From positions 11,251,341-11,315,340 of the forward strand of contig NW_026089624.1 of NCBI RefSeq assembly GCF_024586455.1: 64,000 nucleotides of DNA, written 5' to 3'. The DNA is from Bactrocera neohumeralis. Its lineage: Eukaryota; Arthropoda; Insecta; Diptera; Tephritidae. This document shows, piece by piece, positions 50,799 to 62,759 of the stretch (the first letter of the stretch is position 1; every line of letters begins with the position of its first letter). The notes below the pieces were generated by a model, which was not told the origin of the DNA, searched no databases, and worked only from the letters and a program-made list of their open reading frames with translations. The position numbers were made by a program, and so were the translations under genes.

Positions 50799-52158
50799 AT
50801 GTTTCGAAAAAAATTGACATTAGAGGAGAGACAAATTGTGGTACGTATGCATAAAGATGGAAAATCAAATGCCGAAATCGGAAAATACATCGGCAGAAGT
50901 AAGGCAACATTTCAAAAGGTAATACAACGTTTCAAAAAGATGAAAAGGGTCGAAAATAAGCATAGATCAGGGCACACTAAGAAGCTTAATGAGAGAGATG
51001 AACGATTTATCCAGAGAACAATAGAAAATAATCCATTCGAAAGTGCTCCGAATATAGCAACTGTATTGGAAACATCTTTAAATACCATAAGCATAGAAAA
51101 AAGCCCTTTGTCAGTGACGTCAATAGAAATAAACGGCTGGATTTTGCAAAAACGTATAAATTCAAAGAATTTGACTTCTGGGATAATATTATTTTTTGCG
51201 ACGAATCAAAATACAATATTTTTGGATATGATGGGCGACTTAAAGTGTGGAGGAAGCCAAACGAAGAGTTAAACCCAAAAAATACAATTAAGACGGTCAA
51301 GCATGGAGGTGGAGGTGTCATGGTATGGGGCTGCATGTCCACATCGGGTGTTGGCAACCTTGTTTTTATCGATGAAATTATGACAAAAGAAGTATATTTG
51401 AAAGTTCTTCAAGAAAATTTATTACAAAGTGCGGTAAAAATGGGACTGTCTGGCGGATTTTATTTCCAGCAGGACAACGATCAAAACATACTGCTCACAT
51501 AGGGAAGATGTGGTTAATACATAAGGTACCCCATTTGTTATTAACACCAACACCTCCACAGAGTCCAGATCTCAATCCCATCGAGCATTTATGGGATATG
51601 ATGGGCGACTTAAAGTGTGGAGGAAGCCAAACGAAGAGTTAAACCCAAAAAATACAATTAAGACGGTCAAGCATTGAGGTGGAGGTGTCATGGTATGGGG
51701 CTGCATGTCCACATCGGGTGTTGGCAACCTTGTTTTTATCGATGAAATTATGACAAAAGAGTATATTTGAAAGTTCTTCAAGAAAATTTATTACAAAGTG
51801 CGGTAAAAATGGGACTGTCTGGCGGATTTTATTTCCAGCAGGACAACGATCAAAACATACTGCTCACATAGGGAAGATGTGGTTAATACACAAGGTACCC
51901 CATTTGTTATTAACACCAACACCTCCACAGAGTCCAGATCTCAATCCCATCGAGCATTTATGGGATCATTTACAAAACCGCTTAAGGAAACACCATATTA
52001 CTTCAAAAAATCAACTTAAAAGCTTGCTCCAAGTTGAATTGCAAAATATCAGTTCAGATTACACAAAAAAATTTATTCACTCCATGCCTGACCGATTAAA
52101 AGAAGTTGTTCGATTACGAGGATACCCCACTAGGTATTTTTGGTCAACTTATTATTAA
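50799..52158 (+). pseudogene. Tc1-like DDE transposase, frameshifted and internally duplicated
   Basis: The ATG at 50799 opens FRKKLTLEERQIVVRMHKDG, a helix-turn-helix, then IGKYIGRSKATFQKVIQRFK. A shift in the A-run near 51098 moves to the phase with FCDESKYNIFG (first D) and VKHGGGGVMVWGCMS. DNDQNILLT near 51475 has the second D, followed by a stop. After the duplicated 370 bp the last frame reads PTPPQSPDLNPIEHLWDHLQ with the catalytic E and runs to 52158. The motif NPIEHLW indicates the DD34E Tc1 branch. Non-functional. Confidence 0.85.
51224..51963 (+). repeat. 370-bp direct tandem duplication in the transposase
   Basis: Unit 1 is 51224-51593 and unit 2 51594-51963. They differ at only a few places (catggag/cattgag, a missing a in aaaagaagta, and tacataagg/tacacaagg). 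The junctions share ggat, so a replication or repair event with 4-bp microhomology is likely. Confidence 0.88.
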
Positions 52159-52320
52159 GCTTTTTTTATACAATACCTCCTTTTTTGCAGGAGTATCAAC
52201 ATTTTTCCTGTGCGAATTTTAGAATATCCTTGGTTTGTTGATTTTTTTTTAAATAATGAAATACTTTTTTATCTAATTTTTTATATTTTTCACATGAGAT
52301 GCATTTATTTAATTTTAATT

Positions 52321-54989
52321 CTCTTCTTCTTCTTAATTGGCGTAGACACCGCTTACGCGATTGTAGCCGAGTTAACAACAGCGCGCCAGTCGTTTCTTCT
52401 TTTCGCTACTTGGCGCCAATTGGATATTCCAAGCGAAGCCAGGTCCTTCTCCACTTGGTCCTTCCAACGGAGTGGAGGTCTTCCTCTTCCCCTGCCTCCC
52501 CCGGCGGGTACTGCGTCGAACACTTTCAGAACTGGAGTGTTTTCATCCATCCGGACAACATGACCTAGCCAGCGTAGCCGCTGTCTTTTAATTCGCTGAA
52601 CTATGTCAATGTCGTCGTATATCTCGTACAGCTCATCGTTCCATCGAATGCGATATTCGCCGTGGCCAATACGCAAAGGACCATAAATCTTTCGCAGAAT
52701 TTTTCTCTCGAAAACTCGCAACGACGACTCATCAGTTGGTGACATTGTTCAAGCCTCTGCACCATATAGCAGGACGGGAATTATAAGTGACATATAGAGT
52801 TTGGTTTTTGTTTGTCGAGAGAGAACTTTGCTTCTCAATTGCCTACTCAGTCCGAAGTAACACCTGTTGGCAAGAGTTATTCTGCGTTGGATTTCTAGGC
52901 TGATATTGTTGGTGGTGTTTACGCTGGCTCAAAGACAGACGAAATTATCTACGACTTCAAAGTTATGGCTGTCAACAGTGACGTGAGAGCCTAGTCGCGA
53001 GTGCGACGACTGTTTGTTTGATGACAAGAGATATTTCGTTTTGCCCTCGTTCACTGCCAGACCCATTTTCTGTGCTTCCTTGTCCAGCCTGGAGAAAGCA
53101 GAACTAACGGCGCGGGTGTTGAGGCCGATGATATCGACATCCTTTTCGTGCTGTCGACAGCAGCTTTGAAATCGACGAAGAGGTGGTGTGTGTCGATTCT
53201 CCTTTCACGGGTCTTTTCCACGATTAGGCGCATGATGAATATCTGGTCGGTTGTTGATTTTCCAGGTCTGAAGCCACACAGATAAGGTCCAATCAGTTTG
53301 TTGACGGTGGGCTCTAATCTTTCACACAATACGCTCGATAGAACCTTATATGCGATGTTGAGCAGGCTAATCCCACGGTAGTTGGCGCAGATTGTGGGGT
53401 CTCCTTTTTTATGGATTGGGCATAGCACACTTAAATTCCAATCGTTGGGCATGCTTTCGTCCGACCATATTTTACAAAGAAGCTGATGCATGCTCCTTAT
53501 CAGTTCTTCGCCGCCGTATTTGAATAGCTCGGCCGGCAATCCGTCGGCCCCTGCCGCATTGTTGTTCTTGAGGCGGGCAATTGCTATTCGAACTTCTTCA
53601 TGGTCGGGTAATGGAACGTCTGCTCCATCGCCATCGATTGGGGAATCGGGTTCTCCTTCTCCTGGCGTTGTGCGTTCACTGCCATTCAGCAGGCTGGAGA
53701 AGTGTTCCCTCCATAATTTAACTATGCTCTGGGCATCGCACCGCATTTTTTCGTAGAATTTTCGAGCATTACCCCTGTCGGCCAGCTTATCAATCTCTTC
53801 GTACTCACGCATTTCAGCCTCTTTCTTTTTCTGTCTGCAAATGCGTCTCGCTTCAATTTTCAACTCTCGGTATCTATCCCATCCCGCACGTGTTGTGGTC
53901 GATCGTAACGTTGCGAGGTAGGCAGCCTGTTTTCTCTCCGCTGCGACACGGCACTCCTCGTCGTACCAGCTGTTCTTTTGCACTTTCCGAAAACCAATGG
54001 CTTCGGTTGCAGCTGTACGTATGGAGTTTGAAATGCCGTCCCACATTTCCCTTATACCGAGTTGTTGACGAGTGCTCTCAGAGAGCAGGAGTGCAAGCCG
54101 AGTAGAAAATCGTTCGGCTGTCTGTTGTGATTGCAGCTTCTCGACGTCGAACCTTCCTTGTGTTTGTTGGCGTGCGTTTTTTTCTGCACAGAGGCGGGTG
54201 CGAATCTTGGCTGCAACAAGATAGTGGTCCGAGTCGATGTTAGGACCTCGGAGCGCACGCACCGTCTATCACAACATGATCGATCTGGTTGGTGGTTTTT
54301 CGATCCGGAGACAGCCAGGTGGCTTGATGAATCTTTTTATGCTGCAATTTAGTACTACAGATAACCATTTTCGATGACGATTTTGACATCGTGGCGAGGG
54401 CAGCTCTCATAAGTGCGCTCCAAGCGCTCATAGAAGGCATCTTTGGTCACATCGTCCTTCTCTTCCTTCTCTCCCACCACGAATCCAACACCAAACTTGC
54501 GCTCCTTTATATGGCCACTGTAGTAAATGTCACAAGGACCTACTCGTGTCTGTCCTTGTCCCGTCCATCGCATTTCTTGGACGGCGGTGATGTCAGCCTT
54601 TATTTTCGCGAGGACATCAACCAGCTGGGCAGCGGCACCTTCCTAATTAAGGGTCCGGACATTCCAGGTGCATGCCCTCAAATCGTAGTCCTTATTTCGC
54701 TTGCCATGGTCGTCATCAAAAGGTGGGTCTCTCATCTGAGGCTGATTGTTCGTTTTCATTGGTAAGATTTTTTACGTGGCGGGTCCCAAACCTAGCGCAC
54801 AACCCTGCGGAGGGGATGTTTCGCCTTCTCACTTTAGCTCGCCTTCGAACGGATGTTCTTAGGCTACCCAGAGGATACTTGGTCAAAGACCGGAAGTAGT
54901 GAGAATCGTTTCTGGGCACTCCCAAGTGAATGGCGATTAGAGGACATTCCTCTCTTGCGTGAACTTCTACACATGACTCCATCCTCCAA
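52321..54989 (-). mobile_element. RTE-type LINE, internally deleted, copy D
   Basis: The same LINE as copy C, 2.67 kb with the same 5' start and a cttcttcttc tail at its 3' end. Flanks tttaatt at 52314-52320 and 54990-54996 look like a target duplication. Deletions remove the YADD-containing core of RT near 53142, part of the linker near 53738 and part of the endonuclease near 54370. It is inserted in the 3' half of the Tc1 element. Confidence 0.9.
52353..54600 (-). pseudogene. RTE copy D endonuclease/RT remnants
   Basis: Frame 53051-54262 covers the end of the endonuclease (NIDSDHYLVAAKIRTRL), the linker and the first RT motifs (CGFRPGKSTTDQIF, HLFVDFKAAVDSTKR) before the deletion. 52353-52745 is the C-terminus (RQRLRWLGHVVRMDENTPVL). 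54355-54573 is the start of the endonuclease with a deletion after the GVGFVVG motif. The catalytic YADD is missing. Confidence 0.88.
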
Positions 54990-55269
54990 TTTAATTAATA
55001 AATGGAAATATTCAAGAAATTTTGTGATATATCTTATAAAATGTCTTCGAAGTGGTAGGGTATCAATACTTTTGCTTTACACTGTATGTACAATATTAAT
55101 AAAATGAAATACATATGTATAAAGTGAAAAAGAGAGAGCCAAAAACTGAAAGTGCACTTGTTTTGTTGTTTCCTTTTTTTTGCACTGCTTTCAGTAAATC
55201 GCACTCGTTACCTGGTGCGTCGGCTGTTTGCCGGCGCTTACGTCCCTTTTGTACAGAATGCAGCGGCAG

Positions 55270-55460
55270 CTCATTCCAACGAAGGCAACGATTTGATGGT
55301 AGCAGCGACGATAGCAGCAACGGCGTTGTAGTAGCTGCGGGTTGATGGCAGCGGCGACGATGGCAGCAGCGCTTTGATGGTAGCAGCGACGTTGTGGCAG
55401 CAGCGGGTAAATGGCAGCGAAGTGATTGTAGAAGCAACGGATTGATTATAACGGCACTTT
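55270..55460 (+). repeat. Degenerate ggcagcagcg minisatellite
   Basis: About 15 imperfect units of a gcagcgacg/gatggtagcagc motif. A minus-strand frame through it gives a Leu/Pro/Arg-rich protein that is a consequence of the repeat. GC content here is much higher than nearby. Confidence 0.65.
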
Positions 55461-55807
55461 TGCTTTTACCGGTTGGTGTGATTGCGGCACTTTCAACAGC
55501 TTTTAAACAGTTCTCGAACGGGTTTTTCCAACTGTTCCAACTGTTAATTTAAAATATTTTCCATTTTTTTTAGTTATACACTAACGTACATATATGTATA
55601 TGTATATATATATGTCTTGTACGTACCAGCCCAGCCCAATTTAGAAATCTTGTCAGTTCGTTTTTCGTTCTTTTATTTTTGCACTACTGTATATCTCCGT
55701 TTTTGTTTTTGTGTTTTTGTGTTTTACGTATTATGTATTATTAGCACTCTCTGCATCCACGATTTCCCTTTTCCTTTTTCTTTTGCTATCATAAGCTTAG
55801 GTAAATA
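55461..55807. other. Non-coding stretch, nothing recognised
   Basis: AT-rich with tatatgtatatg words. The sequence on both sides of the mariner (ttattagcactctctgc before, tattagcactccactt after) is similar, so the two flanks may themselves be repeats. Confidence 0.35.
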
Positions 55808-57109
55808 TCGGGTGATTTTTTTGAGGTTAGGATTTTCATGCATTAGTATTTGACAGATCACGTGGGATTTCAGACATGGTGTCAAAGAGAAAGATGCTCA
55901 GTATGCTTTGACATTTCATCATGAATAGACTTACTAACGAGCAACGCTTGCAAATCATTGAATTTTATTACCAAAATCAGTGTTCGGTTCGAAATGTGTT
56001 TCGCGCTTTACGTCCGATTTATGGTCTACATAATCGACCAAGTGAGCAAACAATTAATGCGATTGTGACCAAGTTTCGCACTCAGTTTACTTTATTGGAC
56101 ATTAAACCAACCACACGAATGCGTACAGTGCGTACAGAAGAGAATATTGCGTCTGTTTCTGAGAGTGTGGCTGAAGACCGTGAAATGTCGATTCGTCGCC
56201 GTTCGCAGCAATTGGGTTTGTGTTATTCGACCACATGGAAGATTTTACGCAAAGATCTTGGTGTAAAACCGTATAAAATACAGCTCGTGCAAGAACTGAA
56301 GCCGAACGATCTGCCACAACGTCGAATTTTCAGTGAATGGGCCCTAGAAAAGTTGGCAGAAAATCCGCTTTTTTATCGACAAATTTTGTTCAGCGATGAG
56401 GCTCATTTCTGGTTGAATGGCTACGTAAATAAGCAAAATTGCCGCATTTGGGGTGAAGAGCAACCAGAAGCCGTTCAAGAACTGCCCATGCATCCCGAAA
56501 AATGCACTGTTTGGTGTGGTTTGTACGCTGGTGGAATCATTGGACCGTATTTTTTCAAAGATGCTGTTGGACGCAACGTTACGGTGAATGGCGATCGCTA
56601 TCGTTCGATGCTAACAAACTTTTTGTTGCCAAAAATGGAAGAACTGAACTTGGTTGACATGTGGTTTCAACAAGATGGCGCTACATGCCACACAGCTCGC
56701 GATTCTATGGCCATTTTGAGGGAAAACTTCGGAGAACAATTCATCTCAAGAAATGGACCCGTAAGTTGGCCACCAAGATCATGCGATTTAACGCCTTTAG
56801 ACTATTTTTTGTGGGGGTCAAGTCTAAAGTCTACAGAAATAAGCCAGCAACTATTCCAGCTTTGGAAGACAACATTTCCGAAGAAATTCGGGCTATTCCG
56901 GCCGAAATGCTCGAAAAAGTTGCCCAAAATTGGACTTTCCGAATGGACCACCTAAGACGCAGCCGCGGTCAACATTTAAATGAAATTATCTTCAAAAAGT
57001 AAATGTCATGAACCAATCTAACGTTTCAAATAAAGAACCGATGAGATTTTGCAAATTTTATGCGTTTTTTTTTTAAAAAAAGTTATCAAGCTCTTAAAAA
57101 ATCACCCGA
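55808..57109 (+). mobile_element. Mariner transposon, DD41D (rosa-like), nearly intact
   Basis: A 1302-bp element with terminal repeats tcgggtgatttttt at the left and its complement at the right, flanked by TA (55806-55807, 57110-57111). It contains one transposase gene with a single frameshift near the end. The left-hand leader is 113 bp and the tail about 105 bp, a compact mariner layout. Confidence 0.88.
55921..57002 (+). pseudogene. DD41D mariner transposase, one frameshift
   Basis: The ATG at 55921 begins a 344-residue frame. The N-terminal half has helix-turn-helix sequences (QRLQIIEFYYQNQCSVRNVF, then IRRRSQQLGLCYSTTWKIL). The catalytic residues are D in FSDEAHFWLNG, D in QQDGATCHTA and D in LTPLDYFLWG. 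Counting from the second to the third gives 41 residues between, the DD41D spacing known for the rosa group (Ceratitis). After DYFLWG a small indel near 56815 shifts phase; the natural C-terminus ending EIIFKK lies in the frame that closes at 57002. Only this lesion is evident. Confidence 0.88.
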
Positions 57110-57449
57110 TATATGGGTAAGTATTAGCACTCCACTTCACTGTACATACGTTTATACTTATGCGTATATATAATATATGTATAGCTTTCTATTTGGTTTT
57201 TATATTATGTTTAAATTTTTCTGTTTCACATATATGTACATATATTTGCGTTTATCTTTGGCCACTGTATTTTTGCAAGTATTCACGTAAGTACTAAATA
57301 CTTTTCCCGCCACTTTTTCTTTTTATTTTCACTCTAGTTTTTTGTTTTATATTTTATGTTTTATAATTCTTTTCCCTTTATTTAGGTATCACTATCACTG
57401 CACAACTTGATCACTTCCACTATATACATATGTATGAATTATGTACATA
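57110..57449. other. Non-coding stretch, nothing recognised
   Basis: AT-rich with tatatgtacatat words. No gene. Confidence 0.4.
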
Positions 57450-59458
57450 CTAGCTGACCCCGCAGTCGTTGTCCTGCGTGAAATTATGTGTTTAGAAATG
57501 AAAAAGTTGAATTTATAATTTCACTTTTTTTCAATGTATCGCAGCTTGATAAACAACATTTTTCGGTTTCTGTTCCTGTGTATAGAAAAGATGGTTTTCC
57601 AACTCCTGAGCAGGCCACGTATATCTGGCCGAATGAAAAACATAGCATTTCAATATAATAACGACAGATCCAACTTTGAGACGCAAAGAATTTAAAAATT
57701 CCACGATCGATCAATTTGTATGAGCGCAAGTCTCCCGGAATTTGACTTTGAATCTCCCAGTTTAAGTCAACAACATCGGCATTTTTGGCAACTAACATTG
57801 TGCGTGCACTTAAGGAATTGTAGTTACGATGATTTGTCCAATGTCCGAATATTCGTTATGAGTTCATCTTTGAAGAATTGGTAAAGGGAAGATGGAATTG
57901 ACATCAAACCTCCGGAAGTATCAACCGGAATTTACCCATTTCCAATTCTTAGCGAATACGATGTAAAACGTCTTCGGCAATGTAATTTTTGTTCGTATTC
58001 CATAATTGATGCTAATTTGATGGCTGATCATCGTGAAAAGTGTGCGAACTACATTCCAGTGATTATCATGTTCCAGCAATTGTAATTGTAATAGTATGTA
58101 CATATAATATCAAGATATTTTGCGAACAGAGCAAGTTCTCACAGACGGTTCACTGACGAAGGTTGAGAAAAAACTCGTAAATGTTAATTTTGTTGCTGGG
58201 GGTGTTTTCTCTGTCTGTACCGTATTCTCTGTGTTGAAATAGACTATTTGGTCATTCTCCAAAATAACTGCGAGACGCACAACAGTCGGAAAATGTTCAT
58301 GAATCGCAAAAGTAAATATCATACAAAGCGCTTTATTGCAGTTCACGTATCGACCGTATCGTTCAAGATCAGTAACCGCCATGTTGCTTCCTTTGGTGAC
58401 GTATTTACACACGTATTTTATCGATTACACCAAACTGCAATACGCAACATTGACATGACTTTTGAATGTGAATTAGACAACAGTGGCGAATATAGTACGA
58501 TCCATATGTTGTCGACTTCGATGTGTTGTTAACTTCGATATTCACGCCTCTAAATTGAATGCTAAATTTCTGCCATTGTCATCTGGTGAGCGACGCTGAT
58601 ACTTTGGATATCCATCATTTCTAGTTTGTGTTTCCGAAAGAAAAGCACCTGGATAATGTTTCGTACATTTATTGTCAGACATACAAACCGAAGTGGTATT
58701 GTGATGTCCGTAAGGTACATGAACCACATTAGTTTCGTATAATTCTTCTATCTCTGGATCAGGAATTTCCGCAGAAATGATTTCATCAATTTGATTTGGT
58801 GTAACCACCATCCACCATCCAAAGAAGAATATGTGCGTGCGGCAAACCTCTCTTTGCCACTCAACAGAGTACATCCAGCATCTAACAGCACCACATATAC
58901 GTTGCTTTAAGATAAAAATTACAAAACATCGCAACTGTTGTTTGAAAAGTTGTCCTCTGATATCGTGACGATCGCTTGCTGATTGCCCGCGATCCATAAT
59001 TTCATTCGTATGTCATCGCATCCTAGGAATACTCGGTCATGTGCCATGGGCTGTCAATATACATACTTATGTTGATGCCAAAACGAACGCGACCTCTTCG
59101 TGGCATCGTAACAAATTTCAATCTGTAATTGAGCACTTTGTGTGAAACACACATAACGTTTTCACGGAATAAATTTCAATATTTTTTTTTTGAATAACCG
59201 GAATAAAGAAAGCAAACGACAAATCTGACGATAGAAAAACAAAAGGAAAAAAGTTTAAAAAAAAATTTTGTATGAAAAAAAGTTATTTTTTTGGGATTGT
59301 CCAACTTTCCGACTTTTCCTCACGAAAATCATACGGTTTTTTTATTTCTAAACTTTCCTCGATCGACAGCGAACAACTTCTGAAAATTTCATCAAGATTG
59401 GTTCAGCTGTTCTCGAGCATTAGCGTTACTAACAGAATTCATTCGTTTGTATGGGAAA
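57450..59458 (-). mobile_element. Helitron 2 relic, inverted relative to Helitron 1
   Basis: The complement of ctagctgaccccgcag at 57450 is the CTAG-ended 3' terminus, as at 36252. The 5' side near 59370-59458 has, on the minus strand, gttagtaacgctaatg and the aaccaatcttgatgaaattt block seen at 34560-34615 in Helitron 1. The pair belongs to one family. Confidence 0.82.
57484..58997 (-). pseudogene. Helitron 2 Rep/helicase remnants
   Basis: 58542-58997: GQSASDRHDIRGQLFKQQLR, GAVRCWMYSVEWQREV, DQIDEIISAEI-type block and SVCMSDNKCTKHYPGAF. The HUH-type position reads CRTHIFFFGWW, so it is degenerate. 58110-58412: MCKYVTKGSNMAVTDLERYG. 57484-57798: the helicase end, NWEIQSQIPGDLRSYKLIDR. The order is that of a Helitron protein with internal deletions and several frameshifts. 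Confidence 0.82.
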
Positions 59459-60114
59459 AAGAAAAGGGCTCTTTTTAGGGGTTTTCCTGCAATTATTCGA
59501 ATTTTTTTCGGCATCCAGCTCTGCAGCAGAAATTTTAACATTTTGCTTGAACAGAGCAGCGCGTGGAATAAAAATTATGCTCAAAACTATATATTGCTCT
59601 AACAGACGTACATACGTATGTTCGCTCTTTTGCTTATATTTTTATACGTTTATATGCAAAAATGTGTATTCGTATGAATTCTTTTTGTGTACATATATTT
59701 TTGAATACATGTACAATTGAATACATTTAAATTAAATTACTTTTTCAGAGCAATATTCGTAGTTAATGTAAAAATAAAGCCTTTTTTTATTATTTTTTGT
59801 ATTAGATATATTCATACTTACATATTTATATAACAAACTACATATCATAACATTATTTAAAAATTGAAATATATTACAATAATGATAAATGAACATTAAT
59901 CGTATATTTTATCCCTCAAAACTTGCATACATATATTCACATGTATCATGACCATATGTGTTTATGTTCGCTTTCGCGAATTCAAATCATATTATCACTT
60001 ATCAATAATAACATGTGCGACCTGCTCATCGGTACATACATAAATATGTATGTGCGTATGACATACATACTTGTATACATATGCGTACACATGCAAAAAT
60101 GTCCAAAACTCCTT
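59459..60114. other. Non-coding stretch, nothing recognised
   Basis: AT-rich with tacatacgtatg-type microsatellite words near 59605 and 60040-60090. No gene. Confidence 0.4.
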
Positions 60115-61633
60115 TCCCGTCGCCAAAGGTAATGAGACATCTTCTATCATTTGTTGTATTTCTTTTCTAATTGCAGGGCTTTATTGTGAAGGTCTATAGC
60201 CGGTAATATTTTATTAAAATCTTCAAATCTCTTGTATATGTTGTGAAATATTTCTTCACTTGTTGTAAAGAATTCTTGAAATAAAGAATCTGAAATACAT
60301 AAATTAAGTGATCCAGTTTTCGGCAGTGAGCTTATATTTTTATTTCTTAATTTTTCATTTAAAATTTGTAATTTTCTTTTGAAATTGTAATAATTGGAAA
60401 TAATTCAAATATATGTTTATTTTCGCCCTGCAGTGCAAGATTAAGTTCATTAATCATATTACAAAAGTCAGTAAGGAATGCTAGCCAGATTAAAAAATCG
60501 TTCTCGCTTAAATGACCCGATAATCTTTTAGAATCTGGAGACTGATCCAGTTTTTAGAACTCTAAAATTTCGCATCGAAGTTCAAAAAACCTTTCTAGAC
60601 TTCTTCCTCTGCTAAGCCACCTTACTTCTGTGAATAACAGTAAATCACCGTAGTCAGCTTCAACCTCCTCAAGAAATGTTTTAAATTTTCTATGATTTAA
60701 CGCATTGTGACCCCCTCTTATTTTATTTATAATTTCCATACATATTTTCATCACATCATTCAAGCATAAATTTTTAGCAAATAGGGCTTGTTGATGTATA
60801 ATGCAATGAAATGTTGGCACATCAATATGTTTGGTTAAATGCCCAATAAAGCCCTTCTTTTTTCCCACCATCATCTTTGCTCCATCTGTGCAGACAGCAC
60901 TCAATTTATTTTTGTCAATAATTGAAAAAACTCTCTCATTAACAGCTTCCCACAATGTTTTCCCATTTACATGACCATGCAAAGAAACTAACCCAACAAA
61001 ATCCTCATGAGTAACCAAATTTTCGTGGACTGTTTTCAAAAAAATTATTAATTGGCATGTATTACCTATGTCAGTACTGTCATCTAAACAAATAGAAAAA
61101 AACAAACATTCCTGAAGGCGTTTTTTCAAATCCTCAAATAAAAAATTACTTATTTTTGCTGTACGGCGATTAAGAGTTCTGGCTGATAATGGAATCGTTT
61201 CAACAAGCAAAGCCATATCTTTCCCACTTTGGCCAAAGCAATTTAAAACATTTTCAAAAAGATTTTTTACAAAAGGACCGTCTTCATATGGACGACATTT
61301 CTTTGCCAATGCAAGCGCAACAACATAAGAGGCTTTTAATATTTGGCGTTCTTCACAATTTTGATTATGATCTGGCTGTTTTAAAAATTTCTTGAACACT
61401 TTGGCTTTCATTTCGACAAGTAGTTCCGCTCTTTCATCATTTTTGTACTTTACATAATCAATATGGTGTGACATGTAGTGCCTTCTTATGTTATATTTGC
61501 TGCATTTTGCTAATTGTGTCGAACAAATGTAGCATTGCGGCTTTTTTAAATAATTTTCAAAGAAAAAAAACATCAATTCCCAAGAATTGTCAAACATATT
61601 TTTGCAGTGTATTTGAATTAAACAAGCGCTCAT
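60115..61633 (-). pseudogene. hAT transposase (GTF2IRD2-like), C-terminus broken
   Basis: A 359-residue frame from ATG 61633 to 60554. A BED-like finger (CYICSTQLAKCSKYNIRRHY then SHH) is followed by ILKASYVVALALAKKCRPY, LFFSICLDDSTDIGNTCQLI with an acidic core motif, LSAVCTDGAKMMVGKKKGFI, and LLLFTEVRWLSRGRSLERFF. A stop at 60554 cuts it. Further fragments, FLIWLAFLTDFCNMINELNL and LQGENKHIFELF, then after a shift LFQEFFTTSEEIFHNIYKRF, lie down to about 60150. Confidence 0.85.
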
Positions 61634-61773
61634 AATGTTGATTTAACAAAAGTCAAGCAGAGACTAGCTGCTTTGTGTATACAAATCTCTTGCGTACATG
61701 AGAATTTCCGATCGTGTCTGTGTAAAAACACGATTGCAGTCGGGCCCGCGGGTCTATGGGCTGCCGACCACTG
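60115..61773 (-). mobile_element. hAT transposon relic (GTF2IRD2-like group)
   Basis: The right end on plus ends ggctgccgaccactg at 61773; its complement starts CAGTGGTCGGCAGCCCATAG, a hAT-type terminal repeat next to the transposase start. No matching left end was found near 60000-60115, so the 3' terminus is lost or diverged. It inserted into repeat R copy C. Confidence 0.8.
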
Positions 61774-62115
61774 CTTTACAAAAACAATCGTTTGAAATGG
61801 CATCAGACATACTTATCTGCGTACACATGTAAACATGTGCGTATGACATTCCCACACAAATAATGCATACACAACATACATATTTATATGCGTTCACATG
61901 TAGATATGTCATCCGCAAAAATTACAAATATTGTTCTACAAAAACAATAAATGCCTGAAATAGCATCAGCGGTGTCACAAGTCAATATGGCAGCGAAATG
62001 TAGTAAATCTTACAGCAAGAACTATTTCATTCATGAACACAAGCGCACTTTCAACAGGCAAACTCGCTTCATTCATAAAAGCGATCGTTCGCTAATTCAG
62101 AGAACGTCAAATATA
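61774..62115 (-). repeat. Dispersed repeat R, copy C (inverted)
   Basis: The reverse complement of copy A over more than 300 bp: compare aatggcagc, caagcgcac, ttcattcataaaagcg, gacattcccacacaaataat. The motif tacaaaaacaat occurs twice (61777 and 61938), so the copy contains an internal partial duplication. Confidence 0.72.
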
Positions 62116-62759
62116 GAGAAGGTGCGGCTAACAGAGCCGATAGCATTTGTGTAAGGAATTCGCCGTGCTCTGACTATTTAGCAGAATTGAGCACGTGCAG
62201 TGGCAGAATTATATGTAAAATGACTGAGAATAAATAAAGAGAATTGCTCTGTAGAAAAGTATACAAAATATACAGTCACACAGAGAATGTAAAAAAGCAT
62301 TCAATGAGTGACATATGCATGCTTATATTGTATTATATGAACCATTGTCACATATGCGTGATTACTTTGTGTTATAAGAACCATTGTTTTCCGAAAAATG
62401 GTAAACATTTTATGTGATAAAATTAAATAAAAAATAATTTTAAATAAATTATTATTTCAAAAATTATATTAATTTCGTCTATTATAAAATGAACTTAAAT
62501 GTGCTCATATAAGCACTTCCATTCATTCCTTTCATTTCTTCAAAAAAATTAATGAACTTCATGAAATATGCATATTCGCATTATTTCGTTATCATTTCCA
62601 TATTTGTACCAATAGAATTTCTATGGCACACACATACATATGTACATATATTATTTCCTTGGCACATTTGTCTGTATGTTTAGGAAAGCAAATGCGAGCG
62701 ACATATATGTATATGTACATACATTCATAATAACAAGTGTCGCAGGCATCTTTCGCATC
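62116..62759. other. Non-coding stretch, nothing recognised
   Basis: AT-rich. It includes tagcagaattgagca (about 62183), matching 4140. No gene. Confidence 0.35.

Larger units (their letters stand above)
50455..55084 (+). mobile_element. Tc1-like transposon interrupted by RTE copy D
   Basis: Terminal repeats: left cagtatagagcataagtctt, right complement cagtgtaaagcaaaagtatt, both followed by gatac. TA flanks occur at both ends (50453-50454, 55085-55086). Removing the RTE insertion leaves about 1.96 kb, of which 370 bp is an internal duplication, giving roughly 1.6 kb, a normal Tc1 size. Confidence 0.82.

Noticed and set aside
55096..55437. Minus-strand 113-residue frame rich in Leu, Pro and Arg
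   Set aside because: It follows the minisatellite; composition and low complexity explain the open frame. No domain or start context.
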